Assembly (NCBI GenBank): GCA_910578825.1
Contig: CAJTSB010000001.1
Location: forward strand, 1 to 64,000
Direction of reading: 5' to 3'
Length of the DNA: 64,000 nucleotides
DNA from: an uncultured Lachnospiraceae bacterium
Lineage (GTDB): Bacteria; Bacillota; Clostridia; Lachnospirales; Lachnospiraceae
Made by a program: the position numbers and the translations under genes. The notes below the pieces were generated by a model. That model was not told the origin of the DNA. It did not search any database and worked only from the letters and a program-made list of their open reading frames with translations. Position 1 is the stretch's first letter, and every line of letters starts with the position of its first letter. Positions 34,969 to 43,571 of this stretch are shown piece after piece.

Positions 34969-36180
34969 ATGGAGGTAGCGTACAGGAAAAATCTGGGTGG
35001 AAGTTATATGTGTGTGGAAGAGGAGGGACAGTTGATAGAGCCATATGAGGTGCAGATGCTGGAACAGTATCGCATACCCTGCCTGCTGCGGATGCAAACG
35101 ACCATATCGGAAGGTCGACGCAGGTATCTGTATGACATCAGTGGAAAACAGCAGATGACGGATTATTTTTCGGGGAAAAAAATTGGATATGATACGCTGC
35201 GGATGTTTTTGTTTTCCATTTATGATGTCTGCGGAAGGTTATCGGAATATTTGCTGCGGGAGGAGGGGTTGTGTCTGGAGATGGAATATATTTATGTAAA
35301 TCTGGAAGATGGCAGTTTGCAGTTCACGTATCTTCCATTTTATGAGAAGAATTTGCAGGAAGCGTTTCGGGGGTTTATGGAACGCTTATTACGGGAAATT
35401 GATCACCAGGATAAGGTCGCGGTAGAGCTGGGCTATCAGGTGTATCAGCTTTGTACCGATGATAATGCCAGGATTGGAACGATGTTGGAGAAGGCATTGG
35501 AAAAACAGATGCCGGAAGTAAAAGAAATCATACCGGAAAAAATAGAGGATAATATGGGGGAAAACGGGGTACCGGATAAAGTGAACATAACGCGTGAATG
35601 TCGAACATCGAACCGGCAAAAAGCAGTAGAGTTTTTAAAAAGGTATTTGCCGGATGTTAAGGTCACGGTGTCATGGGTAAGAGAACGGGTGACTCAGGCA
35701 GGTAAAACCGTGAAGGGAAAAATTCCGTTATTTACAGACAGAAAGGAAATGCCTGTACAGATACATAGAAGACGCAGGTATCAGGAGGAAAAGGTTTTTT
35801 CCGAAATGCCGCAAGAGGAGGCGGTGCAGAAGGAAGAGCAGGCGCCGTTATGTCCAACCGAAATTTTGGGTGTACGGCAAAGAGAGCCTGTGGGAAAACT
35901 TGTGTATCATGGCGTGCATCTGTGCGGCAATATCCTGATCGAGGGAGATAGTTTCCTGCTTGGAAAAAACAGTGAACAGGTCAACGGGGTAATTTTGGCA
36001 GAGGGGGTCAGTCGTCTTCATGCGCGGATTACCAGAGTGGAAGGAAACTATTTTATCGAAGATTTAAATTCCACCAATGGAACATATTTAAATGATGTGA
36101 TGCTCGAATACCATCAACCCAAACAGATACAACCGAAAGATAAAATTCGCTTTGGTGTCGAGGAGTACGTGTTTTTATAG
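34969..36180 (+). CDS. DUF6382-FHA domain protein
   Basis: 403-residue cytoplasmic protein. Residues ~1-170 match the DUF6382 type (beta/alpha, YLYDISGKQQMTDYF), a basic linker ~195-290, and a C-terminal FHA domain ~310-403 (VSRLHARI, FIEDLNSTNGTYLN). The FHA 'GR' Arg is Lys in LGKNSE, while the Ser, His and Asn-Gly are kept, so phosphothreonine binding remains plausible. No kinase is adjacent. Possible sensor linking phosphorylation to pilus assembly. ATG after GAGGAGG; last gene of the operon. Confidence 0.8.
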   Translation: MEVAYRKNLGGSYMCVEEEGQLIEPYEVQMLEQYRIPCLLRMQTTISEGRRRYLYDISGKQQMTDYFSGKKIGYDTLRMFLFSIYDVCGRLSEYLLREEGLCLEMEYIYVNLEDGSLQFTYLPFYEKNLQEAFRGFMERLLREIDHQDKVAVELGYQVYQLCTDDNARIGTMLEKALEKQMPEVKEIIPEKIEDNMGENGVPDKVNITRECRTSNRQKAVEFLKRYLPDVKVTVSWVRERVTQAGKTVKGKIPLFTDRKEMPVQIHRRRRYQEEKVFSEMPQEEAVQKEEQAPLCPTEILGVRQREPVGKLVYHGVHLCGNILIEGDSFLLGKNSEQVNGVILAEGVSRLHARITRVEGNYFIEDLNSTNGTYLNDVMLEYHQPKQIQPKDKIRFGVEEYVFL

Positions 36181-36242
36181 AAAATGGCTATTCCTGTTTA
36201 AGCCGATTGTTAGCGGATGCCGCGCATTGCGCGTTACAGTTG

Positions 36243-36271
36243 TTGACTTTACGTGCAAAAATTTATATACT
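36243..36271 (+). promoter_or_regulatory. Promoter for the flavodoxin-SCP2 gene
   Basis: TTGACT (36243-36248), 17-nt spacer, TATACT (36266-36271), 31 nt before the ATG. Just upstream, a GCGC-rich segment (36220-36234) can fold on itself. Confidence 0.82.
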
Positions 36272-36302
36272 AAAGGTATTCAAACATTTGGAGGCTTCAA
36301 AC

Positions 36303-37295
36303 ATGAAAGTGAATATTTATTATGGGGGACGGGGGCTTTTGGATGACCCTACACTGTATGTGGTAAATAAAATGCAGGAAGTGTTGACAGAACTTCGTGT
36401 AGAAGTGCAGCGTTATAATATTTATGAGGACAAGAACAGTATTTCGACACTGCCTCAGACGATTAAGGATGCAGATGGAATCATTCTGGCGACAACGGTA
36501 GAATGGCTGGGAATCGGCGGATATATGCAGCAGTTTTTGGATGCATGCTGGCTTTATGGAGATAAGGAGAAGATTTCGCAGACTTATATGCAGCCGATCG
36601 TTATGTCAACAACTTATGGGGAGCGTGAGGGAGAACTTACACTTGCAAATGCGTGGGAATTTCTGGGAGGATTGCCGTGCAGCGGATTATGCGGATATGT
36701 AGAAGATCTGGTTGCCTTTGAAATGAACCAGGATTATACGGTACTTATTGAGAAGAAAGCAGAGAATCTTTATCGTACCATTTCTCAGAAACAGAAGAGC
36801 CTGCCGAACAGTAACCAGGCAATCCGCCAGACGGTTCTGAGAACACAGCAGTTAGAGCTGACGCCGCAGGAAAGCGAGCAGCTTTCGAAGTATGTGGCGG
36901 ATGATGTCTATGTGAAGAAACAAAAAGAAGACATCGAGGAGTTAAGCCATATGTTTAAGGATATGCTGGGACAGCGTGATGAAGACGAGGAGATGGCATA
37001 TCTGATGGAGTTGGAGGCGCACTTTGTAGCCCAGAGTGACTTTTCCGCAAATTATCTGTTTATGATTGATGGTAAGAAGAAACCATTGTCTGTGGAGATA
37101 CAAAACGATGAAGTTAAGGTTTACTACGGACAGAGTGAAAAGATTGATGTATATACAAAATTGACGACGGCGGTGATGGACAATATTATTCAGGGAAGAA
37201 TGACGTTTCAGAGAGCATTTATGACCGGTGAGATGACGGCGAAGGGGAACTTTAAGACTTTAAAAATGTTAGATCAGGTATTCAATTTTGGTTAA
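36303..37295 (+). CDS. Flavodoxin-like oxidoreductase fused to an SCP2 domain
   Basis: 330-residue protein. Residues ~1-165 form a flavodoxin/NADPH-reductase-like fold (VNIYYGGRGLLDDPTLYVV, ADGIILATTVEWLGIGGYMQQ), lacking a clear redox motif; residues ~235-330 are an SCP2 sterol-carrier-like domain (KKPLSVEIQNDEVKVYYG, MDNIIQGRMTFQRAFMTGEM), which binds lipids or hydrophobic ligands. The function is unknown; an oxidoreductase acting on a hydrophobic substrate is a guess. ATG 36303 after TTGGAGG; an in-frame start at 36207 precedes the promoter. Followed by the HIT gene in 15 nt. Confidence 0.8.
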   Translation: MKVNIYYGGRGLLDDPTLYVVNKMQEVLTELRVEVQRYNIYEDKNSISTLPQTIKDADGIILATTVEWLGIGGYMQQFLDACWLYGDKEKISQTYMQPIVMSTTYGEREGELTLANAWEFLGGLPCSGLCGYVEDLVAFEMNQDYTVLIEKKAENLYRTISQKQKSLPNSNQAIRQTVLRTQQLELTPQESEQLSKYVADDVYVKKQKEDIEELSHMFKDMLGQRDEDEEMAYLMELEAHFVAQSDFSANYLFMIDGKKKPLSVEIQNDEVKVYYGQSEKIDVYTKLTTAVMDNIIQGRMTFQRAFMTGEMTAKGNFKTLKMLDQVFNFG

Positions 37296-37310
37296 AAAAT
37301 GGAGGCGGAC

Positions 37311-37727
37311 ATGAAAGATTTGAATTGTATTTTCTGTAAAATTTCCGGAGGGGAGATACCCTCTAAGACAATTTATGAGGATGAGGAATTTCGTGTAATT
37401 CTTGATATCAGCCCGGCGACAAAGGGACATGCACTGATTCTTCCCAAAGAGCATTATGCCAATATTTATGAAATGCCGGAGGAGACGGCGGCCCATGCGA
37501 TGATACTTGCCCGGAAACTGGCGGTTCATATGAAAGAGACGTTAAAGTGTGACGGCTTGAATATCGTGCAGAACAATGGAGAGGCAGCAGGGCAGACGGT
37601 GTTTCATTTTCATATGCATCTGATTCCCCGATATAAACAGGATGGGAACGAGGATAAGCTTTGCTGGAATCACCTGGAACTGTCAGAAGAAGAGCTCCAG
37701 GCGATTCATCAGAAACTGAAATTATAA
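37311..37727 (+). CDS. HIT family hydrolase
   Basis: 138-residue nucleotide hydrolase/transferase of the HINT type, acting on purine phosphoramidates or dinucleotides. The active-site HxHxH run is FHFHMHLIP, and a Zn-type C-x2-C (CIFC) lies at the start. Start ATG 37311 after GGAGGCGG; ATG 37299 lies before that site. Its stop is 3 nt from the end of convergent murG. Confidence 0.93.
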   Translation: MKDLNCIFCKISGGEIPSKTIYEDEEFRVILDISPATKGHALILPKEHYANIYEMPEETAAHAMILARKLAVHMKETLKCDGLNIVQNNGEAAGQTVFHFHMHLIPRYKQDGNEDKLCWNHLELSEEELQAIHQKLKL

Positions 37728-37730
37728 TCG

Positions 37731-38801
37731 TCATGATTTCTTTGCAGCCTGTTCAATAAGCTGAACGATTGTTTCAATGGAGCCGAGCTGTTTGCTCTGT
37801 GCCATGGCATCGGTATACTGGCTGCGATTTTCAAATAATCTGTGTATGGCGTCTGATAGTACCGCCTCGTTGAGCTGTTCTTCTTCAATGACGATACTGT
37901 AGCCCTGCTGTTCGAAGGAACGCGCATTTAAAATCTGGTCTCCCCGGCTGGCATTGGCAGAAAGGGGAATCAGGATATTTGGTTTGCGCAATGCCAAAAG
38001 TTCGCAGATTGCGTTAGCTCCCGCGCGGGAGATGACGATATCTGAGGCGGCAAACAGGTCGCTTAATTCCTGGTTGGCATATTCGAGCTGTGCGTATCCG
38101 GCTGTTCCGTTCAAAGAGGGTTCCAGATTGCCTTTTCCGCAGAGATGAATGACCTGATAAGATTTTAATAGTTCCGGCAGAAGGCGGTGTATCACCTGGT
38201 TGATAAACTGGGAACCACTGCTGCCGCCAATAACCAGGATAACCGGTTTGTTTGATTTGAAACGGCAATAGGTAAGGCCGTTCAGGCGGTTTCCGGAGAG
38301 CAGTTCCTTGCGGATGGGAGAGCCCGTAAGAACTGCTTTTTCTGCCGGGAGGTATTTCAATGTTTCCGGAAAATTACAACAGACCTTGCAGGCGTTGGGA
38401 ATGGCAAGTTTGTTGGCAAGTCCGGGAGTGATATCCGATTCATGGATGATTGCCGGAATTTTGCGGCGCTTTGCCGCCATGACGACCGGAACCGAAACGA
38501 ACCCGCCTTTGGAAAAGACAACATCCGGATTCAGTTTTTTCATCAGGGCGCGAGCCTGACGGTAGCCTTTGAGAACTTTAAAAGGATCCGAAAAATTTTT
38601 CCAGTCAAAATACCGGCGCAGTTTACCAGAGGAAATACCATAGTAAGGAATATGGCATTGTTCGATTAATTTGCGTTCTATGCCATCGTAGGAACCGATG
38701 TAGTGTATATCATAACCGAGTTCTTTTAACCGGGGGAGCAGGGCGATGTTGGGAGTGACATGACCGGCGGTTCCACCGCCTGTTAGGACAATTCGTTTCA
38801 T
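37731..38801 (-). CDS. murG: UDP-GlcNAc:lipid I GlcNAc transferase MurG
   Basis: 356-residue peripheral membrane glycosyltransferase making lipid II from lipid I. GT28 features: glycine-rich loop TGGGTAGHVTPN at the N-terminus, SKGGFVSVP, and the C-terminal nucleotide-binding part with GGSSGSQ and SRAGANAICELLA. Start ATG 38801 with GGAGGAAA upstream; the longer ATG 38813 precedes that site. It lies alone on the minus strand, away from other mur or division genes, so it may be a relocated or second copy. Confidence 0.93.
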   Translation of the reverse strand: MKRIVLTGGGTAGHVTPNIALLPRLKELGYDIHYIGSYDGIERKLIEQCHIPYYGISSGKLRRYFDWKNFSDPFKVLKGYRQARALMKKLNPDVVFSKGGFVSVPVVMAAKRRKIPAIIHESDITPGLANKLAIPNACKVCCNFPETLKYLPAEKAVLTGSPIRKELLSGNRLNGLTYCRFKSNKPVILVIGGSSGSQFINQVIHRLLPELLKSYQVIHLCGKGNLEPSLNGTAGYAQLEYANQELSDLFAASDIVISRAGANAICELLALRKPNILIPLSANASRGDQILNARSFEQQGYSIVIEEEQLNEAVLSDAIHRLFENRSQYTDAMAQSKQLGSIETIVQLIEQAAKKS

Positions 38802-38890
38802 AGTTTCCTCCATTCGTATAAGTATTATCGTGAAGCAAAAAGTAAGATTTTTATTTTATCATCATATTATAATGTATTCACATACTTTTT

Positions 38891-38918
38891 ATCTTATACT
38901 GTTCCGAAAAAAAGTCAA
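38891..38918 (-). promoter_or_regulatory. Candidate promoter of murG
   Basis: On the minus strand TTGACT (38918-38913), 16-nt spacer, TAAGAT (38896-38891); leader of about 80 nt to the murG ATG. Confidence 0.55.
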
Positions 38919-38962
38919 GGAAAAGCAAATGGATGATATGTATATATTAATAAAAAATAATG

Positions 38963-38971
38963 TGATATAAT
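38963..38971 (+). promoter_or_regulatory. Extended -10 promoter of the hybrid kinase operon
   Basis: TGATATAAT (38963-38971) with a poor -35 (TATATT at 38943-38948). About 110 nt of leader follows. The 38802-39086 interval holds only divergent promoters. Confidence 0.45.
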
Positions 38972-39086
38972 ATGTTTCAGGAAGGTTTGGGAATGCTGGA
39001 AACAGCCCGGGGGATTTACACGATTAAATTATAATGCATTTGATAATTTTGGTATAAGATATTTCAGTATCAGAATGGAGTGTAAG

Positions 39087-41666
39087 ATGAGAGAGAGGCA
39101 GAAAAGAGACGGAAGAAAATTATTTTTTCTTTCCATAATTATTGTATTTTGTATTTTGGGAGGCGTGGTTTTCTTTGTTGCAAACAGGATATCCATAGAG
39201 ATGTCTACATCGGCAATCTATAATTTGAGTGAAAGCCTTGATTTGATAAGAAACACTGTAGAGACAATTTTGAAGAAGGAGACGGAATATCAGAAATTTA
39301 TTGCGGAGGAAATTGCGGCGTCTGAGGATCCTTTCGAATTTATTCGATTTTATAAAAATAAACAAACTATGACGAAGATATCGCTTATACTTGTGGGGGA
39401 GAAGGAGGGATTTTCCAGTGCAGGAGAGAAATTCACAGAGCAGGATTTGGATTTTTCGTCTAATAAAGAGGTAAATGGAATGCACATTTCCCAGTCATAT
39501 TTGAATGATATGGGAACCTGGGCATATACGGTAAAATGTCCCGTTGTCAAAGATGGCAAAGAGTTGGGAACTCTTTATATCGAGTACATCTTTGATTTCT
39601 TTGAAGATACGCTGCCAAACAAATTTTATAATGGAAGAGCGGTTCTCTATATCATGGATACGAAGAGTGAGAGGCTTGTATTAAAACCGACGGGTATGGG
39701 GGAGAGAGATGCGGGACATTTGGATTTGGAAGATTTTTACCGTGCCAATAGTATTCTGGAAAAGAATCTGCAGTCAGAGATTGCTGTAAATATTCACGAA
39801 GGCAAAGAAATTATGTTTTATCACGATATTCAGAATGAGAGCTCTCTGATTTATATGTGGCCTTTAAATGACGGAGTCTTCTATTTGATTGGTTATGTTC
39901 CGGTTGCAGCCATTCAGCAGGAGGGACGTTCTGTAAATCACAATATCCTGATTGTTGTTATTGTGATGTTATGTGCCTTTTTCCTTTGCTGTCTTCTGTA
40001 TAGTTTCAGTCGAAAGCAGCAGGACAGAATGCGGGCGGAGAGAGAAGCGGAAAGGGAAGTGCATAATAAACAGCTGGCGGAGGCGTTGCAGGCAGCACAG
40101 ATTGCAAGTAACTCCAAGACCGTGTTTCTTTCTAATATGTCCCATGATATTCGTACGCCGATGAATGCGATTCTTGGCTTTACGACATTGCTGGCACGGG
40201 ATGCGGACAATGCTGCCAAGGTAAGAGAATACACGAATAAAATTACGGCGTCCGGCAAGCATCTGCTCAGTTTAATTAACGATGTTCTGGATGTGTCGAA
40301 AATTGAGAGTGGTAAGGTTGTGCTTACCATAGGGGAATTTACGTTAAGTGACCTCGTTTCTTCTGTAGACGCGATTATCCGTCCGATGGCAAAAGACAGG
40401 GGACAGAGTTTTCATGTTTCGGTAACCGACATCAAACATGAATATTTATTGGGAGATGAGACGAGAATCAATCAGGTTTTGATAAATCTTCTTTCCAATG
40501 CAGTAAAATATACGCCGGAAAATGGTAATATATGGTTCCGTATAATAGGACTCAAACAATATTCGAACCAATACGAGCATATTCGGATTGAAGTAGAGGA
40601 CGATGGATATGGCATGACGCCGGAATATCTGGAAACGATATTTGATGCGTTTACCAGGGCGGAAAACAGCACGACGAATAAAGTGCAGGGAACCGGATTG
40701 GGCATGGCGATTACCAAAAATATTGTGGAGCTGATGGGTGGAACGATTGACGTCTTCAGTGAAGTTAATAAGGGCAGTCTGTTTCGGGTGGATTTAGAGC
40801 TTAGGATACCCAGAGAACAGACAGATCAACAATATTGGCAGGAGAATGGAATCACAAGGATACTGGCAGTGGATAATGAGTTAGAGATTTGCAAGAGTAT
40901 TCAGATGCTTATGAAGGATACCGGTGTAGCCGTAGACATCGCGCTTTCCGGTGAGGATGCTATTAAGCTGGCAGAAGATGCCATCGAAAATGATACGCCG
41001 TACCAGGTAATTTTATTAGATTGGAAGATGCCGAAGATGAATGGCGGTGAGACGGCGAAAAAATTGCGGGCAATTATACCTCAGACAGTGCCAATTGTGT
41101 TCCTGACGTCTTATACGGAAGATGAAGTGGAAGATGAAGTATTCCTCCTGGAAAATGTAGACTTCCTTGCAAAACCCTTCTTTGTTTCTGCATTCAAAGA
41201 AGTTCTTTGCAAGTTGGCAGACGGGGGATGCGAAGATGAAACTTCGGAGGGCAGTGAGAATGAAAACAGCTTGAAAGGACTGCATTTTCTCGCAGCGGAA
41301 GATAATTTTATTAACGCGGAGATTTTGTCTGAGCTTTTAAATATTGAAGGTGCAACATGTGAAATTGTGGAAAACGGGCAGCTGGCATTGGAGCGTTTTG
41401 CCCGTGCAGCGGAAAATGAATTCGACGCTATCCTGATGGATGTTCAGATGCCGGTTATGAACGGCTATGATGCCTCAAGGAAAATTCGGGCATTCGAGCA
41501 TGAGAAACATACAAAGCATATACCAATTATTGCAATGACAGCAAATGCGTTTGCCGAGGATGTCAAGGATGCATTGGACGCCGGTATGGATGCTCATGTT
41601 GCAAAACCGATTGATATGGAATTGTTGAGAAAAGCAGTGAATCAATATATTGAAAGAAAGGAATAA
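39087..41666 (+). CDS. Hybrid sensor histidine kinase with two receiver domains
   Basis: 859-residue membrane sensor. TM1 ~11-33, a sensor domain ~34-283 of dCache-like appearance, TM2 ~284-307, HisKA with H353 (NMSHDIRTPMNA), HATPase with N-box (NQVLINLLSNAVKY) and GTGLGMAI, then REC1 with D645 (LLDWKMPKMNG) and REC2 with D785 (LMDVQMPVMNG). No output domain, so an unseen Hpt protein or regulator finishes the relay. ATG 39087 after TGGAG; ATG 39075 lacks a site. Coupled to the binding lipoprotein 3 nt downstream, so it probably senses through that protein. Confidence 0.94.
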   Translation: MRERQKRDGRKLFFLSIIIVFCILGGVVFFVANRISIEMSTSAIYNLSESLDLIRNTVETILKKETEYQKFIAEEIAASEDPFEFIRFYKNKQTMTKISLILVGEKEGFSSAGEKFTEQDLDFSSNKEVNGMHISQSYLNDMGTWAYTVKCPVVKDGKELGTLYIEYIFDFFEDTLPNKFYNGRAVLYIMDTKSERLVLKPTGMGERDAGHLDLEDFYRANSILEKNLQSEIAVNIHEGKEIMFYHDIQNESSLIYMWPLNDGVFYLIGYVPVAAIQQEGRSVNHNILIVVIVMLCAFFLCCLLYSFSRKQQDRMRAEREAEREVHNKQLAEALQAAQIASNSKTVFLSNMSHDIRTPMNAILGFTTLLARDADNAAKVREYTNKITASGKHLLSLINDVLDVSKIESGKVVLTIGEFTLSDLVSSVDAIIRPMAKDRGQSFHVSVTDIKHEYLLGDETRINQVLINLLSNAVKYTPENGNIWFRIIGLKQYSNQYEHIRIEVEDDGYGMTPEYLETIFDAFTRAENSTTNKVQGTGLGMAITKNIVELMGGTIDVFSEVNKGSLFRVDLELRIPREQTDQQYWQENGITRILAVDNELEICKSIQMLMKDTGVAVDIALSGEDAIKLAEDAIENDTPYQVILLDWKMPKMNGGETAKKLRAIIPQTVPIVFLTSYTEDEVEDEVFLLENVDFLAKPFFVSAFKEVLCKLADGGCEDETSEGSENENSLKGLHFLAAEDNFINAEILSELLNIEGATCEIVENGQLALERFARAAENEFDAILMDVQMPVMNGYDASRKIRAFEHEKHTKHIPIIAMTANAFAEDVKDALDAGMDAHVAKPIDMELLRKAVNQYIERKE

Positions 41667-41669
41667 GTT

Positions 41670-42995
41670 TTGAGAAAGGATATAAGAAATAAAAGAAATT
41701 GTATAAAGAGATTTACAGCTGTTATGTTAGCGTGCAGTATGGCGATTGTCCTTACTGCATGTGGGAAACCGGATATTGGAGAAAATCTGATTTCAGATGA
41801 GAGAGAAGAGGAGAAAGTCGTCAACGTGTTTGGGCCTATGGAAAAGACAAAACCCAATACAAAGAATACTTCCAGGACGGCGTTTGATTTGACGGTAGAG
41901 ATGGCCGAAGAGGAGCTGGGTCTGACCGTGGAATACAGGACGTATACGGCAGACAATTATCAGGAAAAGACTTACGATGAGGTGGCTCTGGATCGTGCGC
42001 GGAATAATATGGATGATTTTTACCTTCTGAATCCGGATACTATTCAGAAATTGGGATACGAAGGAAAACTGCTGGATTTATCGGAACTTGACAATACGAA
42101 AAATTTAAGGGAGATTGTCAGAACGGCAAATACGATAGATGGAAAATTGGTAGCAGTGCCGCAGGAGGTTGTGGTCTATGGTCTGTTTATCAATAAGGAT
42201 ATGTTTGACCAATATGATGTTTCCATTCCGAATACGCCGGATGAATTTCTTGCGTGTTGTAAAACTTTTAAAGAGAATGGGATTGAGACGCCGATTGGCG
42301 CAAACCGCTGGTGGCTGGAGACTTTTGTTCTGGCACAGGCATTTGCTGATCTTTATAATGGAGGCAACACGAGGGAGGAGATCGATGCGCTGAACAGGGG
42401 AGAGGCGAAGTACAGTGATTATATGCGTCCTGGTTTTGAATTTTTACAGGAATTGATTGACAAAGGATATATTGATGCAAAGGCAGCTTATACTTATGAA
42501 GCGATTGAAGGGGAAGGTCCTGATTTTATGGCTCAGAAAACGCCGATTGTAATGGCGTATTGGGGAGCTGCGAACACGGAGACGGCATATGGCAAACCGG
42601 ATTTTAATATGCAGGTCATCGGGTTCCCGAGTGAACGCGGGCAGATGCCTGTCGTACCGATTACCGGATATGGGATTTGTGCGGAGGCAGAGCATATGGA
42701 GGATACGAAGGAAGTGTTGAATACGATTATTTCTGACGAGGCTCTCCAGGTGTATGCTGAGACGAATAAGGTGATATCGCCCTCTAAAAATGTGGATGTG
42801 GAATGTGTTCCCGCATTGCAGCCGCTGAAAGACCTCGTGGAAGACGATATTTATGTACTGGGTTCAGACGCCAATATGAAACTCGAGCAGTGGGGAAATA
42901 CCTGCCTGATTGTGCGCGAACTTTTAAATGGCGCCACGGTGGATGAATGTATGGCGGAGTTTGACCGGCTGCAGGAGGAATTATTGAAAGAATAA
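41670..42995 (+). CDS. Orphan sugar-type ABC solute-binding lipoprotein
   Basis: 441-residue extracellular lipoprotein. Lipobox LTAC with lipidated C31, then a family-1 solute-binding fold: NMDDFYLLNPDTI, VVYGLFINKDMFDQY, and a later GYGICAEAEHMEDTKEV. Such proteins bind oligosaccharides. No permease or ATPase gene is adjacent. TTG start with AAAGGAA upstream, only 3 nt after the kinase stop, so it is translated with the kinase and may present ligand to it rather than to a transporter. The ligand is unknown. Confidence 0.9.
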   Translation: MRKDIRNKRNCIKRFTAVMLACSMAIVLTACGKPDIGENLISDEREEEKVVNVFGPMEKTKPNTKNTSRTAFDLTVEMAEEELGLTVEYRTYTADNYQEKTYDEVALDRARNNMDDFYLLNPDTIQKLGYEGKLLDLSELDNTKNLREIVRTANTIDGKLVAVPQEVVVYGLFINKDMFDQYDVSIPNTPDEFLACCKTFKENGIETPIGANRWWLETFVLAQAFADLYNGGNTREEIDALNRGEAKYSDYMRPGFEFLQELIDKGYIDAKAAYTYEAIEGEGPDFMAQKTPIVMAYWGAANTETAYGKPDFNMQVIGFPSERGQMPVVPITGYGICAEAEHMEDTKEVLNTIISDEALQVYAETNKVISPSKNVDVECVPALQPLKDLVEDDIYVLGSDANMKLEQWGNTCLIVRELLNGATVDECMAEFDRLQEELLKE

Positions 42996-43008
42996 TGCCA
43001 TAAGACTG

Positions 43009-43117
43009 CTCATGTAATGTTTTTCGCGCCCGGAAGTCGAAATTCGCCGAAACATGCGACGAAAAAAGTGTTCCGGATACTTCACAGCGGGAAAAATTAT
43101 CTTTATAATTACATGAG
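43009..43117. repeat. Element bounded by 10-bp inverted repeats, with nested repeats
   Basis: Outer arms CTCATGTAAT (43009-43018) and ATTACATGAG (43108-43117) are perfect. Inside, TTTTTCG (43020-43026) can pair with CGAAAAA (43060-43066), and CCGGAA (43030-43035) with TTCCGG (43071-43076); these cross, so they exclude each other or form a pseudoknot. The promoter of the next gene lies within. MITE-like remnant or regulatory RNA; no coding potential. Confidence 0.5.
43081..43109 (+). promoter_or_regulatory. Promoter of the small membrane protein
   Basis: TTCACA (43081-43086), 17-nt spacer, TATAAT (43104-43109), inside the inverted-repeat element. Confidence 0.7.
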
Positions 43118-43132
43118 AAGGAGGACAGGCTT

Positions 43133-43474
43133 ATGGATAAATGGATAAGTATCTTACAGACTTACAATGAAATTCTGACAGGAGCAGCAATACTTTTGCT
43201 GGGTTTGATTCTGACAATCATTCTGTTAAGGATTTTAAGACAGATAAAAAGGCTGAATCGCAGCCTGCAAAGCATTACGAAGAATATCCAGGCATACTTT
43301 GATGTGATTATGCAGGAAGAGGTACCAAAACAGGAGGAAGAGGAGGTATCAGAGGAGCAGGCTCTGCTGCAGAGGAAAACAATCGAAGATATGGAAACCT
43401 TTGTGGAGCAGGAGCGCAGGAAACAGGAGGAAGAAGAGGTATTTAACGCGGTTTTACAGGAGTATTTCTCTTAG
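43133..43474 (+). CDS. Small single-pass membrane protein with coiled-coil tail
   Basis: 113-residue protein. TM ~17-38 (GAAILLLGLILTIILLRIL), then a basic helix (RQIKRLNRSL) and a Glu-rich coiled-coil tail with repeated QEEEEV. Probably anchored with the tail in the cytoplasm. No family recognised. ATG after GGAGGA. Not obviously linked to pgi, which has its own promoter. Confidence 0.75.
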   Translation: MDKWISILQTYNEILTGAAILLLGLILTIILLRILRQIKRLNRSLQSITKNIQAYFDVIMQEEVPKQEEEEVSEEQALLQRKTIEDMETFVEQERRKQEEEEVFNAVLQEYFS

Positions 43475-43491
43475 CAGAAAACGTCGGATTG

Positions 43492-43520
43492 TTGACTAAA
43501 TGTGGCATATTTGCTACACT
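43492..43520 (+). promoter_or_regulatory. Promoter of pgi
   Basis: TTGACT (43492-43497), 17-nt spacer, TACACT (43515-43520); leader ~45 nt. Confidence 0.8.
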
Positions 43521-43571
43521 TATTCTGTAAATGCAAATTTTGGAAAATTTATGGACAAAGGAGTGGAAATC

